A stretch of 64,000 nucleotides of DNA from Butyrivibrio sp. NC2007 (GCF_000421405.1 NZ_ATWY01000009.1:1-64000); one strand, 5' to 3'; shown: positions 44,856 to 54,022, counted from the first letter of the stretch. Notes: generated from the sequence alone by a model not told the origin. Numbers and translations are program-made.

Positions 44856-45830
44856 ATGAAGAGTCAGCTCGACTTAAGTTTCAGTGCCAAAGAAAAGGTC
44901 AATCATAAGGTTGGCACCAATCTTCGTATGTTCATAAACCGTCTTCATTCCGACTTTCCTCCGCACTGGCACACGGACATCGAGATCATCATTCCCAAGG
45001 AAGCTCCCTACAGGGTTGTCTGCGGAAATCAGACCTATGACGTCGAGATAGATGATATCCTCATGATCTGCCCTGCGGTTCTCCACGAGATCTTTTCCCC
45101 GACTCCGGGTGCAAGGGTCTATATTCAGGCCGACTTTTCAGGGATCATTACGCTAAAAGAAATTGAGAAAGCATTCAGACTTATGTCTCCTGCTCTTCAT
45201 ATAAAGAAAAAGACCTGTCCTACGGATGTGTATGACAGGCTCTGTAAATATATTGATGAAATTATGAAGTTATATTTCGGTTCTGCTCTGCAAAAGCAGC
45301 TGGATCAGATTGATGATGACGACACATCAATTGCCTTTACCAGGCTTGAACCCTACGACGAGATTGAGATTTACTCAATACTGATGCAGTTCATTTCCTA
45401 CTGTGGCAAGAACCTTTCTCTTTTCCAGGGATCGGCTTTATCTGCAGAGTCAGGCACTTTTAAAAACAGCATTCCTCTTAGCAACGTATGCGCTTATATC
45501 TCGGAGCATTTCACCGAAGACCTTACCCTTGAGAGCATCGCAGCCTACGCAGGCTTCAGCAAATACCATTTCGAGAGGATTTTCAGCGACTATACCGGAG
45601 CAACATTTTATCAGTATCTTCAGCAGATGCGCATAAACTATGCCCAAACACTTTTATCAAACCCGGAGCTGTCCATCACCGACATCTCCTATCAGGCGGG
45701 CTTTGCCAGCAGCACAGCATTCACCAGGGCCTTCAAAAAGAGCACCGGCTATCCGCCATCACAGTTCAGGATGCTGAACGAAGAACACCACCCCTTAAGC
45801 GCCAACGCCCATTTCGCAGGTGTAGTGTGA
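44856..45830 (+). CDS. AraC-family regulator of the xylo-oligosaccharide operon
   Basis: A 324-residue protein. The N-terminal ~110 residues are a cupin-like sensor (FPPHWHTDIEIIIPKEAPYR, GNQTYDVEIDDILMICPAVL). The C-terminal ~100 residues have two helix-turn-helices (LTLESIAAYAGFSKYHFERI and LSITDISYQAGFASSTAFTR) and the closing GYPPSQFR. It likely binds xylose or an oligosaccharide and activates the divergent transporter-xylosidase operon. AGGAGG lies upstream of the ATG. Its TGA stop is the first codon of a family-2 repeat. Confidence 0.92.
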   Translation: MKSQLDLSFSAKEKVNHKVGTNLRMFINRLHSDFPPHWHTDIEIIIPKEAPYRVVCGNQTYDVEIDDILMICPAVLHEIFSPTPGARVYIQADFSGIITLKEIEKAFRLMSPALHIKKKTCPTDVYDRLCKYIDEIMKLYFGSALQKQLDQIDDDDTSIAFTRLEPYDEIEIYSILMQFISYCGKNLSLFQGSALSAESGTFKNSIPLSNVCAYISEHFTEDLTLESIAAYAGFSKYHFERIFSDYTGATFYQYLQQMRINYAQTLLSNPELSITDISYQAGFASSTAFTRAFKKSTGYPPSQFRMLNEEHHPLSANAHFAGVV

Positions 45831-45856
45831 GCCCTGGGGACGGAGTCAGGGGATCA
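45828..45856. repeat. family-2 palindromic repeat, one copy
   Basis: TGAGCCCTGGGGACGGAGTC begins exactly at the AraC-gene stop codon (TGA 45828-45830) and ends with AGGGGATCA. Confidence 0.8.
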
Positions 45857-45860
45857 TAAA

Positions 45861-45897
45861 AACAGCCGGCCCCATATCATGGAACCGGCTTGTCTTT
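45861..45897. terminator. bidirectional terminator between araC and surface lipoprotein
   Basis: AGCCGG (45864-45869) pairs with CCGGCT (45885-45890), with an inner CCAT/ATGG pairing. A-rich on the left and T-rich on the right, so it can serve both converging genes. Confidence 0.7.
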
Positions 45898-47414
45898 TAC
45901 ATTGCTACGCCGTTGACGTAAAGAGTATATCCGTTTGTATTTACGCTTGATATATCACCATCAAAAGATGTGATGTAAGTATCTGCTGTAAGTGTCCATA
46001 TGCTGTTCTTGTCGATTGATACAGCTACTGTTCCGACCTCTGTTGATACAGTATCGCCCTTGGCATTGGTGATGTTTCCACCGATGGAGCCGGTAAAGCT
46101 TGAACCGTTAGCGAGGTTGAGTGTCAGCTCTGAATCACTTCCTACAAGGATTGTGCCTTCGAGATCCTGAGCATCTGCGTTGAGAGTCGCCTTGTTAGTG
46201 TCACCTGTCCAACCATCTGCGCAAACTGACAGAAGGATGTTATCCGCATCTTTATTGATGATATTCACACCACTTAAATTGATAACTGCCGATGTATTTG
46301 TAACGTGGAAGACATGGCCGTTCTTGCTGGTAAGACTTCCGCCGTTCATGGTAAATGTAGAAGTTCCGCTATCCGCATCACCTGACATTGACTGATAGAT
46401 CATGATTGTATCGTAGAATGTAGCATTACCGTTTGTGTCGGTGTTGTTTGCAGTCATGTCGCAGTCATTAAGTGTAATTGAGTTGATACCCTCAATGCAT
46501 ACGCCTTCTGAAAGGTTTGATGTAAGAGTTGCATTAGACACCGTAATGTCTGCAGTTGAGTAGATTGCTGGTGATCCAAGTCCATTAGTTGTATAAGATC
46601 CGCCATCAACGGTAACCGTTCCGCCACCTCTGTCTGTTCTGATGGCAGCTGATGATCTGCCGCTGGTCTCAACAGTAAGGTTGTACGCTTCTGTGATTCC
46701 GCCGCCGGTAGTCATGATACCACCTGATCCATCGCCTGTTGTCGTAATCTTTGTATCTGAGATAATGACCTTTGTTCCGTCACCTGTAGCTCCGTTCTGG
46801 CCGCCGTTTCCGCCGTAGGAAAAGACACCGTTGGCGCCGTCAGCATCTGATGTCACACTTCCACCTGTGATGGTTGTTGTGGATCCGTCTTTTACAAGTA
46901 CTGCTGCATTGAGCCCGTAGAAGTTGCAGTTATCTCCACCGTCAGAGTCGCCGGTCTTGGTGACTGTCGGATTGGTGATTGTCACATCATCTGATGTGCT
47001 GATAAGAAGTGCGCTCTCATCTGCTGTGGTGCTGGCATAAGTCTGATCTTTTTGTGTGTCTGCTGAAGTTATCTCCTCAGCTCCTGTGTAATCTATATCT
47101 GCACTGCTGCTTCCGCCGCCGAATCCGCCTCCGGGAGGATTGCCCGGTGCCTGGCCGTCAGGTGCTCCGCCTTCCGGTGGGTTGCCAGGAGCCTGGCCAT
47201 CTGGTGCCTGTCCATCAGGCGCTTGTCCATCTGGTGCTTGTCCGTCGATTGCTCCGCCCTCCGGTGCTTCTCCTGTCGGAGCTGCTGTGTCTTCTGAAAC
47301 AGTTGTTGTAGTGCCGGCTGTGCTCGCTCCTGCCTCGCCACAGGCAGTAACTGCTGCACACATAACTGTAACCATTCCTATTGATAAAATTCTTTTGATG
47401 TCTCTTTTCTTCAT
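45897..47414 (-). CDS. surface lipoprotein with Gly/Pro repeats and beta-helix-like domain
   Basis: A 505-residue lipoprotein from the ATG at 47414 (MKKRDIKR), chosen for AAGGAGA upstream. The lipobox is VTACG. Residues ~40-95 are a collagen-like, low-complexity stretch built on a PDGQA repeat. The rest is rich in T, S, G, N and D, with regularly spaced segments such as TTTITGGSVTSDADG and TVDGGSYTTNGLG. This resembles a right-handed beta-helix adhesin or an autotransporter-like surface protein. The function is unknown; adhesion or carbohydrate contact is a guess. It is monocistronic. Confidence 0.75.
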   Translation of the reverse strand: MKKRDIKRILSIGMVTVMCAAVTACGEAGASTAGTTTTVSEDTAAPTGEAPEGGAIDGQAPDGQAPDGQAPDGQAPGNPPEGGAPDGQAPGNPPGGGFGGGSSSADIDYTGAEEITSADTQKDQTYASTTADESALLISTSDDVTITNPTVTKTGDSDGGDNCNFYGLNAAVLVKDGSTTTITGGSVTSDADGANGVFSYGGNGGQNGATGDGTKVIISDTKITTTGDGSGGIMTTGGGITEAYNLTVETSGRSSAAIRTDRGGGTVTVDGGSYTTNGLGSPAIYSTADITVSNATLTSNLSEGVCIEGINSITLNDCDMTANNTDTNGNATFYDTIMIYQSMSGDADSGTSTFTMNGGSLTSKNGHVFHVTNTSAVINLSGVNIINKDADNILLSVCADGWTGDTNKATLNADAQDLEGTILVGSDSELTLNLANGSSFTGSIGGNITNAKGDTVSTEVGTVAVSIDKNSIWTLTADTYITSFDGDISSVNTNGYTLYVNGVAM

Positions 47415-47591
47415 GTCAAAATCTCCTTGTTTATTCATCCATGTCTTTTTACATGTTATTTCTTAATCTAAAAGAGATTATGGCACCCGAACCTAAAAGA
47501 AACTTAAAAAATAATATTGGTTCCTGTTTATTTCAAAAAATATTATAATTATAGTTGGTGGCAGACCACCAAAAGGGGGAAGGGGAAACAT

Positions 47592-48983
47592 ATGGCAAAC
47601 AAGGAAAAAGAACTAAGACAACTATCAAAGCTACAGGCGGAGGCGGCAAGAAAAAAGCCACTCCACTACATCGGATTTGCAATGGTGGTTCTCACGATAA
47701 TCTATATCGTGGATGAGATCACCTCCAACATGAATGCTGCAATGCAGCCCTATGTGCTATTCGATCTTTTTAACATCACTTCAAGAAACGTCAATTCACC
47801 GGAGTACACAAGTGCATTTAACGTTGTGGCTCCTATTCAGGTCTTTTCAAATCTGCTTCTTATTATCACACCGTTCTATAAGGCACTGTCTGACAAGTAC
47901 GGCCGAAAGCTCTTTCTTATGCTGAACACAATCGGCATGGGGCTTGGAATGTGTATCGTCATGACCGCACAGAACGTGGTCTGGTACATTCTGGGAATGC
48001 TCTTTATGATGTTCTTTACACCAAACGATATGCAGGTGCTTTATATCATGGAGACTGCGCCAAAAGAAAAGCGTGCCACCTACAGCTTTATCGCAAAAGG
48101 AATTGCACTTGTGAGCGTGTCACTGATCGGAGTGTTCTCGCGGATGTTCCTTAAGGAAACCGTTCCTTCAAGCTGGCGCATGGTCTACCTTATACCGGTG
48201 GTATCCGCGCTGATTATTGGCTTTCTTTCATATTTCTTTATGCGTGAGACTCCTGTATTTGTGGAGCAGCGAATTGGTTATCTCTCACTGACAGATGAAG
48301 AGCGTGAGCAAAAGAAAAAAGATGACAAGGCAAACGGTACATCAGAAGAAGGCGGTGTTTTCAAGGCCATCCGATTTATCTTTACCAACAGACAGCTGAG
48401 GTGGATCCTGATTGCAGGCTTTATCTTTTTTGCAACCACTTTCTACACTTCATATTATGCAACTGTTTTGGAAGGCGCCATGTCCACAGATATGGTGGCT
48501 ACTGCGCTGGTGATCTATCCGTTCTTTAACGGACTTGTGACGATCCTGAGCGGATTCTTTTCCGATAAGCTCGGACGTAAAAAGGTGTGTCTGATCCTCG
48601 GCGGACTTACCATTGTCGGTCTTTTAGCCTTTGTGCTCTCCTGCAGACTCGGCTTTGGTCCCATCGCTGCCGGAATTGCTTACGGCTGCTCAATCGGCGG
48701 TCTCTGGTCAATGTCCGACACACTTATCCTGACAATGCCTGCAGAGTCAACTCCATCAGGCATGCGCTCCTCAGTTATGGGTACCATCTCAGTTCTCATC
48801 GGAGCCGGAATGTTCCTGGGCCAGGCACTGTTCATTGTGTGCCAGAACTTCCTGCCTATGGATGTTCTTTTCATGATCATCTGCCTGCCGTTCATGGTGT
48901 TTAGCCTGGTTATACTGCTTGTTAAGGTAAAAGAGACTAAGGATGCCGATCTGGATAATATTACCGCCGACACATATAGATAA
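47592..48983 (+). CDS. MFS transporter (sugar/organic solute permease)
   Basis: A 463-residue major facilitator protein with 12 hydrophobic segments. The MFS loop motif appears twice: SDKYGRKLFLM after helix 2 and SDKLGRKKVCLI after helix 8. A cytoplasmic loop rich in K, D and E separates the halves (TDEEREQKKKDDKANG). The start at 47592 has AAGGGG upstream, while the longer frame has none. The substrate is unclear. Its stop is followed by a 62-bp-arm inverted repeat. Confidence 0.88.
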   Translation: MANKEKELRQLSKLQAEAARKKPLHYIGFAMVVLTIIYIVDEITSNMNAAMQPYVLFDLFNITSRNVNSPEYTSAFNVVAPIQVFSNLLLIITPFYKALSDKYGRKLFLMLNTIGMGLGMCIVMTAQNVVWYILGMLFMMFFTPNDMQVLYIMETAPKEKRATYSFIAKGIALVSVSLIGVFSRMFLKETVPSSWRMVYLIPVVSALIIGFLSYFFMRETPVFVEQRIGYLSLTDEEREQKKKDDKANGTSEEGGVFKAIRFIFTNRQLRWILIAGFIFFATTFYTSYYATVLEGAMSTDMVATALVIYPFFNGLVTILSGFFSDKLGRKKVCLILGGLTIVGLLAFVLSCRLGFGPIAAGIAYGCSIGGLWSMSDTLILTMPAESTPSGMRSSVMGTISVLIGAGMFLGQALFIVCQNFLPMDVLFMIICLPFMVFSLVILLVKVKETKDADLDNITADTYR

Positions 48984-48991
48984 AAAAGTCC

Positions 48992-49120
48992 GGGGAGTCA
49001 ATGGGGATGGTTCGGTGTGAGTCAGTGGGGACGTTTCAGTTTGACTCATTTTGTGAAGCAAAATGAGTCAAACTGAAACGTCCCCACTGACTCACACCGA
49101 ACCATCCCAACTGACTCCCC
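48992..49120. repeat. family-1 palindromic repeat, compound inverted repeat with 62-bp arms
   Basis: Arms 48992-49053 and 49059-49120 pair with two mismatches around a 5-base loop. The inner part is the standard GTGAGTCAGTGGGGACGTTT unit; the outer part adds a diverged GGGGAGTCAATGGGGATGG unit. It separates the converging MFS and GH3 genes and probably terminates both. Confidence 0.9.
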
Positions 49121-49128
49121 TAATTCGT

Positions 49129-51279
49129 TCAATAGGTCAGGCCGAAGCCTCTTTCATACAAATACTTCGTACCATACTTAAGGGTGCCATCTTCCGATTC
49201 CTCCACTACAGGAACATTGACAGGAAGGTGGCCCTTTGGCGTATTGGCCCCGAAGATTGTCTCGATTGCAGCGACTACGTTGGCATTTCGAGCGCTCATC
49301 CCGTTTTCGCTTTCCTTATCTCTTGTCGGGTCAACATTGAGCCCGGCACCCATATAAGCAAGGACAATTGCATCGGCATCCTGATAAACCGCCGCGTCAT
49401 AGGGCAGATTCTCACTGACCAGAATAAACTTTCCTCCGGCTTTATGAGTGTCAGACATAGCTTCATGCAATGCAATAAACTGAGAGTCACTCTTATCAAG
49501 TGCGCTGCTTCCGGAGGCATAAGAAAATGCGATGACATAATCTGCAGCACGAACTTTTTTCTTCATGCTCTCGGTGTAATGCATGATCGCACCCACGGAA
49601 GAATCGTAGTAGTAATCTACTTCAGCACTCTTTACCAGTTCGCCAAACGCGAATTTTATCGCAGTGGCATCGCCTGCCTGACGCCCTAATATCACAACCT
49701 TCTTTGTATCATCTTTAATCGGAAGAACATCCCCATCATTCTTAACTACAGTAACAGCCTGCCTTGCAAGCTCTATTTCTTTTTCATGGTGTTCTTTGGA
49801 TCCGACTATCTCCTTGCACTTTGCGACTCTCTCATCAATTGACGCAGCTTCTTTAGGCACTCCATCCGGGTCGTATATTCCGTATTTGGCCTTGAGCCTT
49901 AAGATGCGTTTAACGCTCTCATCAATTCTCTTTTCACTAATATCACCCGAGGCCACTTTGTCAGCTATCCCTGCAATATAATCATCGTAATAATCTGCTG
50001 CTGCCAAGCTGTTGAGATCAAGCGGAAGCAAAAGCATGTCCACACCGGCATTTATAACCTCCGCCGCAATTCCAACACCATATTCCTCCGAATTCTCTTT
50101 TCCCGGAACAAGTCCTGCTGTAGATATTGCGCCCATCTCCAAGGCATCCGTCACAACGACGCCGTCATAGCCGAGGTCCGTGCGGAGGATGTCGGTGATC
50201 ATCTTCTTAGACATCGTAGCGGGGAAAAAGCCCTTGGTCTGCCCGTCACCAAAGGTCTTCTCCTCATCGATTAGAGGATAGGTTATGTGGGCTGTCATTA
50301 TCATGTCCGCGCCGTCATCTATGACTTTTTTGAAGGGCACAAGTTCGTTTTCCTTAAGCTCTTCATAGGTCTTTTCCACCGACGGAGTCCCTATGTGGCT
50401 GTCCACTTCGGTATCGCCGTGTCCGGGGAAATGCTTGTAGGTGGCGATTATATTGCTACCGGATAGTCCCTTCGAATATGCTGCGCCCAGGCTCGCCACG
50501 ATTTCAGGATCATCAGAAAAAGACCTTGTTCCTATAACAGGGTTCGCCGGATTATTGTTCACGTCAATTACCGGCGCAAAGTCAGTATTAAAGCCAATTG
50601 CAGCAAGTTCTTCGCCAAGAATGCTACCGGTTATTTCTGCGTTCGCAGTCGCATCTGTTGTGGCTCCGATTGCCATGTTTCCGGTCATTCTTGTTCCGGT
50701 GTTAAGGCGGATGACAATTCCGCCCTCTTCGTCAACGGGCATCAGGTATGGGATGTGGGCTGATGCGTCCTCTATCTGCATGTTGTTTTCCTGAAGGTCA
50801 TAAACAAGTCTTGTTGCCTGCTCAGCTCCTGTGATATTTCCGCCAAAGAGGATGATTCCGCCGTACTGATGGTTTGTGAGGGCGCTTGCAAGTTCCGGTG
50901 CAGCGCTAAGGTCAGTGACGTCTGCATCATTCCAGGTTCGGATTGCGGGGATTATCAGTTGAGATATCTTTTCATCCATGGACATGGCTGAGATGACTGC
51001 GTCGAGGTTTTGGTTGGTTTCATCATCTATTGCTTTATCTTCTGGATTGTCTGTTATATCTCCTGATGAATCAGTTGTTTTTGGGTCGGTTGTTTCAGTT
51101 GCATTTTCAGATGAATTTCCAACTATGTTTTCTGATGTATTGTCTATAATCTGAGTTGTTTCTTCATCCGGCTTTTTATCAATTGCATCACTGTCTCTGC
51201 AGCCACTCATCAAAACAATACTGCACAGAATTACTGCCGCCAGAATAAATGGAATAAGCTTTTTCTTGCTAAGCTTCAT
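49129..51279 (-). CDS. GH3 beta-N-acetylhexosaminidase-like lipoprotein
   Basis: A 716-residue lipoprotein. The lipobox is LMSGCR, followed by an acidic/Thr linker to ~80. The GH3 barrel shows the NagZ-type motif YKHFPGHGDTEVDSHIGTP, whose H/D pair is the NagZ general acid-base, and the nucleophile Asp in GVVVTDALEMGAI. The C-terminal ~200 residues are the second GH3 domain (AVTVVKNDGDVLPI). It is expected to cleave N-acetylglucosamine from muropeptides or chitin-like sugars at the cell surface. The ATG at 51279 follows GGAGATAG. It is monocistronic. Confidence 0.88.
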   Translation of the reverse strand: MKLSKKKLIPFILAAVILCSIVLMSGCRDSDAIDKKPDEETTQIIDNTSENIVGNSSENATETTDPKTTDSSGDITDNPEDKAIDDETNQNLDAVISAMSMDEKISQLIIPAIRTWNDADVTDLSAAPELASALTNHQYGGIILFGGNITGAEQATRLVYDLQENNMQIEDASAHIPYLMPVDEEGGIVIRLNTGTRMTGNMAIGATTDATANAEITGSILGEELAAIGFNTDFAPVIDVNNNPANPVIGTRSFSDDPEIVASLGAAYSKGLSGSNIIATYKHFPGHGDTEVDSHIGTPSVEKTYEELKENELVPFKKVIDDGADMIMTAHITYPLIDEEKTFGDGQTKGFFPATMSKKMITDILRTDLGYDGVVVTDALEMGAISTAGLVPGKENSEEYGVGIAAEVINAGVDMLLLPLDLNSLAAADYYDDYIAGIADKVASGDISEKRIDESVKRILRLKAKYGIYDPDGVPKEAASIDERVAKCKEIVGSKEHHEKEIELARQAVTVVKNDGDVLPIKDDTKKVVILGRQAGDATAIKFAFGELVKSAEVDYYYDSSVGAIMHYTESMKKKVRAADYVIAFSYASGSSALDKSDSQFIALHEAMSDTHKAGGKFILVSENLPYDAAVYQDADAIVLAYMGAGLNVDPTRDKESENGMSARNANVVAAIETIFGANTPKGHLPVNVPVVEESEDGTLKYGTKYLYERGFGLTY

Positions 51280-51321
51280 ATATCTATCTCCAGTCTTTAC
51301 CACAAATTGTATTACTATTAT

Positions 51322-51352
51322 TGAGTCACCGGTGACGTTTCAGTTTGACTCA
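51322..51352. repeat. family-1 repeat, single short copy
   Basis: TGAGTCACCGGTGACGTTTC..GACTCA, upstream of the GH3 start codon on the same side as its promoter. A single dyad, not doubled. Confidence 0.75.
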
Positions 51353-51471
51353 TAATTAATTCTATCACACTTCATTACCATCTATTACACAGGGGCAAGC
51401 AGATAGTGCATCACAACAGGCCAATGAACAGGGTCTTGGTTGGAAACGTAATTTCGGCCACCCCACAATAT

Positions 51472-51720
51472 TTCTCTATATAAAAAATAGTTGGAAATTG
51501 TAAAAAGTGATTTTCATTCTCAATGAGTAACTGCATCACATGATATCCGTAGGCCGGTAGTTGTGATGTATGAAAAGCCCTAGGCATCAAGTTTTCTTGC
51601 CCCCAGCCCCTAAATAATCTTTGCAATTTCCAACTATTTTTTCATATAGAAACTCTTGTGATGCTTTTCAAAAATCAATTCAAACCAACGGATCAATATA
51701 ACCATTCTTGTGATGTATTC
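51472..51720. repeat. element C: long inverted repeat with GCATCAC / GTGATGC words
   Basis: The arm AAAAAATAGTTGGAAATTG (51482-51500) has its exact reverse complement at 51624-51642, and the match continues through TCTATAT/ATATAGA. Within it, CATCACA (51534) and TGTGATG (to 51568) form a 35-bp dyad. More copies of the word lie outside, at 51408, 51656 and 51708. No gene is visible in 51353-51914; a 71-residue open frame over it lacks a ribosome binding site. It could be a MITE-like remnant or a structured RNA. It is related in style to arrays A, B and D but less regular. Confidence 0.5.
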
Positions 51721-51740
51721 CGATGTGCATCTACCCAAAA

Positions 51741-51840
51741 TGGTCCCTAACCCCCGTCCCCAGGGGTCAAAAATGAGCCCTTGACTCCGTCCCCAGGGGT
51801 CAAAAAAATGAGCCCTTGACTCCGTCCCCGGGGCTCAAAA
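51741..51840. repeat. family-2 palindromic repeat, three tandem copies
   Basis: TGGTCCCTAACCCCCGTCCC..GGGGTC is followed by two TGAGCCCTTGACTCCGTCCC copies separated by A-tracts, downstream of the leftward alcohol dehydrogenase gene. Confidence 0.85.
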
Positions 51841-51850
51841 TCAGGAGCAC

Positions 51851-51882
51851 AAAAAACGCGCCCCGCCGTAAGCGGAGCGCGC
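51851..51882 (-). terminator. intrinsic terminator of the rhamnose operon
   Basis: GCGCGCTCCGC pairs with GCGGGGCGCG around TTACG on the minus strand. T6 follows. It is 32 bases past the dehydrogenase stop. Confidence 0.88.
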
Positions 51883-51914
51883 AATAAGCACAATAAGCAC
51901 AACCGGTACAAAAA

Positions 51915-53060
51915 TTACATAAGCATTCTGAACATCTCGATAACCTGCTCTTTAGTAGCCTCTCTGGGATTTCCGGGATAGCATGCATCTGCAAGAGCAT
52001 CTGTTGCAAGCTGATCAAGATCTTCTTCCTTGATCTTCTCGTTCTTCTCAGGAATTCCAACATCCTTGGAGAGCTGCTTAACAGCGTTGATAGCTGCATC
52101 ACGATACTCTTCCTGGCTCATCTCGTCAACACCCTTAACGCCGAGAACTCTTGCAATCTCTCTGTACTTCTCACCTGTGTAGTCGCGGTTGAATTCCATT
52201 GAGATTGGAAGGAACATAGCACATGCAACACCGTGAGGTGTGTCATAGTATGCTGAAAGAGTGTGTGCCATAGCGTGGTCGATTCCAAGACCTACGTTTG
52301 AGAAGCCCATTCCTGCGATGTACTGAGCCATAGCCATTCCTTTTCTTCCCTCAGGCTTGTTCTCAACTGCATCACGAAGGTTAGCGCCGATAAGCTTGAT
52401 TGCCTCTAAGTGGAACATATCTGTAAGCTCCCAGGCACCTCTTGTTGTGTATCCCTCGATAGCGTGTGTGAGTGCATCCATACCTGTTGAAGCTGTAAGG
52501 CCCTTAGGCATTGAGCTCATCATATCAGGATCAACGATGGCAACTTCAGGAATATCGTTGGTGTCGACGCAAACGAATTTACGCTTCTTCTCAACGTCTG
52601 TGATAACGTAATTGATTGTAACCTCAGCTGCTGTTCCGGCTGTTGTAGGAACTGCGATTGTTGGAACCGCATGGTTCTTGGTAGGAGCAACGCCCTCAAG
52701 GCTTCTTACATCCTCAAACTCAGGGTTTGTGATGATAACGCCGATAGCTTTAGCTGTATCCATTGAGGATCCGCCGCCGATGGTGATGATTGAATCTGCA
52801 CCGCACTCCTTGAATGCCTTAACACCACTCTGAACGTTCTCAATTGTGGGATTGGGCTTGATGTTTGAGTAAACAGTGTAAGGAATCTTAGCCTCGTCCA
52901 AAAGATCTGTAACCTTAGCTGTTACCCCAAACTTGATAAGGTCAGGATCTGAAGCAACGAATACATGCTTGAATCCTTTCTGCTGAGCAATTCCTACTAT
53001 CTCCTTGATTGCCCCCGCTCCGTGGTAAGACACGGTGTTTAAAACGATACGATCTGCCAT
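51915..53060 (-). CDS. fucO: iron-containing alcohol dehydrogenase, probable lactaldehyde reductase
   Basis: A 381-residue group III dehydrogenase. The NAD-binding part has IITIGGGSSMDTAKAIGV. The iron ligands are visible as D and H residues in ASTGMDALTHAIEGY and GLGIDHAMAHTLSAYYDTPHG. It would reduce L-lactaldehyde from the aldolase to 1,2-propanediol, reoxidising NADH. The assignment as FucO-like rests on its place at the end of the rhamnose operon; other short alcohols are possible. It is separated from rhaD by two repeat copies. Confidence 0.88.
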   Translation of the reverse strand: MADRIVLNTVSYHGAGAIKEIVGIAQQKGFKHVFVASDPDLIKFGVTAKVTDLLDEAKIPYTVYSNIKPNPTIENVQSGVKAFKECGADSIITIGGGSSMDTAKAIGVIITNPEFEDVRSLEGVAPTKNHAVPTIAVPTTAGTAAEVTINYVITDVEKKRKFVCVDTNDIPEVAIVDPDMMSSMPKGLTASTGMDALTHAIEGYTTRGAWELTDMFHLEAIKLIGANLRDAVENKPEGRKGMAMAQYIAGMGFSNVGLGIDHAMAHTLSAYYDTPHGVACAMFLPISMEFNRDYTGEKYREIARVLGVKGVDEMSQEEYRDAAINAVKQLSKDVGIPEKNEKIKEEDLDQLATDALADACYPGNPREATKEQVIEMFRMLM

Positions 53061-53095
53061 TTTATAACCCTCCTTCTTGTGAATTGATATATTTT

Positions 53096-53160
53096 TGAGT
53101 CAAACTGAAACGTCCCCGGTGACTCATTTTGAGTCAAACTGAAACGTCCCCAGTGACTCA
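53096..53160. repeat. family-1 repeat, two tandem direct copies
   Basis: TGAGTCAAACTGAAACGTCC..GACTCA at 53096-53126 and 53130-53160, differing at one base. On the minus strand the rhaD stop codon (TGA, 53160-53158) is the first codon of the right copy. The copies separate rhaD from the dehydrogenase gene inside one operon, so they do not fully terminate transcription. Confidence 0.88.
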
Positions 53161-53997
53161 TTTTTTCTCAAAAAGAAACTTCTCCGGAAGTGTAACCTTA
53201 AAGTCCTTAGCAAGATGTCTGAAATCATCAGGTGTGATGGTCTGTCTCTTTGCTCCTGTCATGGAGAGAGTCTTAACCAGGATCTCTGCTGACTTCTCAA
53301 CTGTGTGCATAAGGCCGAAGGTAAGATCAAAGTCTTCTCCTGCTGCGAACATTCCGTGATGAGCCCAGATTGCAACGTCATATTTCTCCATGAGTTTGCT
53401 GGTCTCAACTGCGATCTCTCTTCCGCCGGGAACCATCCACGGCACAACGCCGATTCCATCAGGGAATACTACAGGGCACTCGGTTGCCATCTCCCAGAGC
53501 TCTCTTGTGAAAGCCTCGTCTGTGAGAGGAAGCACAAATGTAAGAGCAATGGTGTTTGTTGTGTGAGCGTGATAAATAACTCTGTACTTACCGCCTGTCA
53601 CGCGCTTTTTAACCTCATGATTCATAAGGTGTGAAGGAAGCTCGGAGGTAGGTCTTGCGCCGCCCTCAAGGCCCCACATGATGCGGTAGTTCTCGCCCTT
53701 GTCATCGATCTCGATGATGCCGAAGCTCTCAGCAGGCTTGATGATAACGTTCCTGAAGAACTTTCCGGAACCGGTCACCATGAAGAACTCACCTGCAAGG
53801 TCAGGGACTGTTGTTCCGATCTCTTTCCACTCACCGGCAGAAAACTCCTCTTTTACCATATCAACTTCTTCAGGCTTCATTCTGTAGGAAAGGTTGCCAC
53901 CGTTTCTCTCGTGCCATCCCTGCTCCCATCCGTCGTTTGCCATGCGGATAAAGCCTTGTGTAAACTCTGCGTCTAAAACTCTCATATTACCAGTCAT
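53158..53997 (-). CDS. rhaD: rhamnulose-1-phosphate aldolase
   Basis: A 279-residue class II aldolase. Zinc ligands are visible in VIYHAHTTNTIAL and WAHHGMFAAGED, with the catalytic acid region GNLSYRM near the start. It splits L-rhamnulose 1-phosphate to dihydroxyacetone phosphate and L-lactaldehyde. The start lies 25 bases after the rhaA stop. The C-terminus ends FLFEKK at a TGA supplied by the repeat. The product is cytoplasmic. Confidence 0.93.
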   Translation of the reverse strand: MTGNMRVLDAEFTQGFIRMANDGWEQGWHERNGGNLSYRMKPEEVDMVKEEFSAGEWKEIGTTVPDLAGEFFMVTGSGKFFRNVIIKPAESFGIIEIDDKGENYRIMWGLEGGARPTSELPSHLMNHEVKKRVTGGKYRVIYHAHTTNTIALTFVLPLTDEAFTRELWEMATECPVVFPDGIGVVPWMVPGGREIAVETSKLMEKYDVAIWAHHGMFAAGEDFDLTFGLMHTVEKSAEILVKTLSMTGAKRQTITPDDFRHLAKDFKVTLPEKFLFEKK

Positions 53998-54022
53998 CTC
54001 CTATTATTTATAAATTCAAAGT

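Noticed and set aside
51411..51626. 71-residue leftward open frame across element C
   Set aside because: No ribosome binding site, and it includes most of the inverted repeat. Better explained as non-coding.
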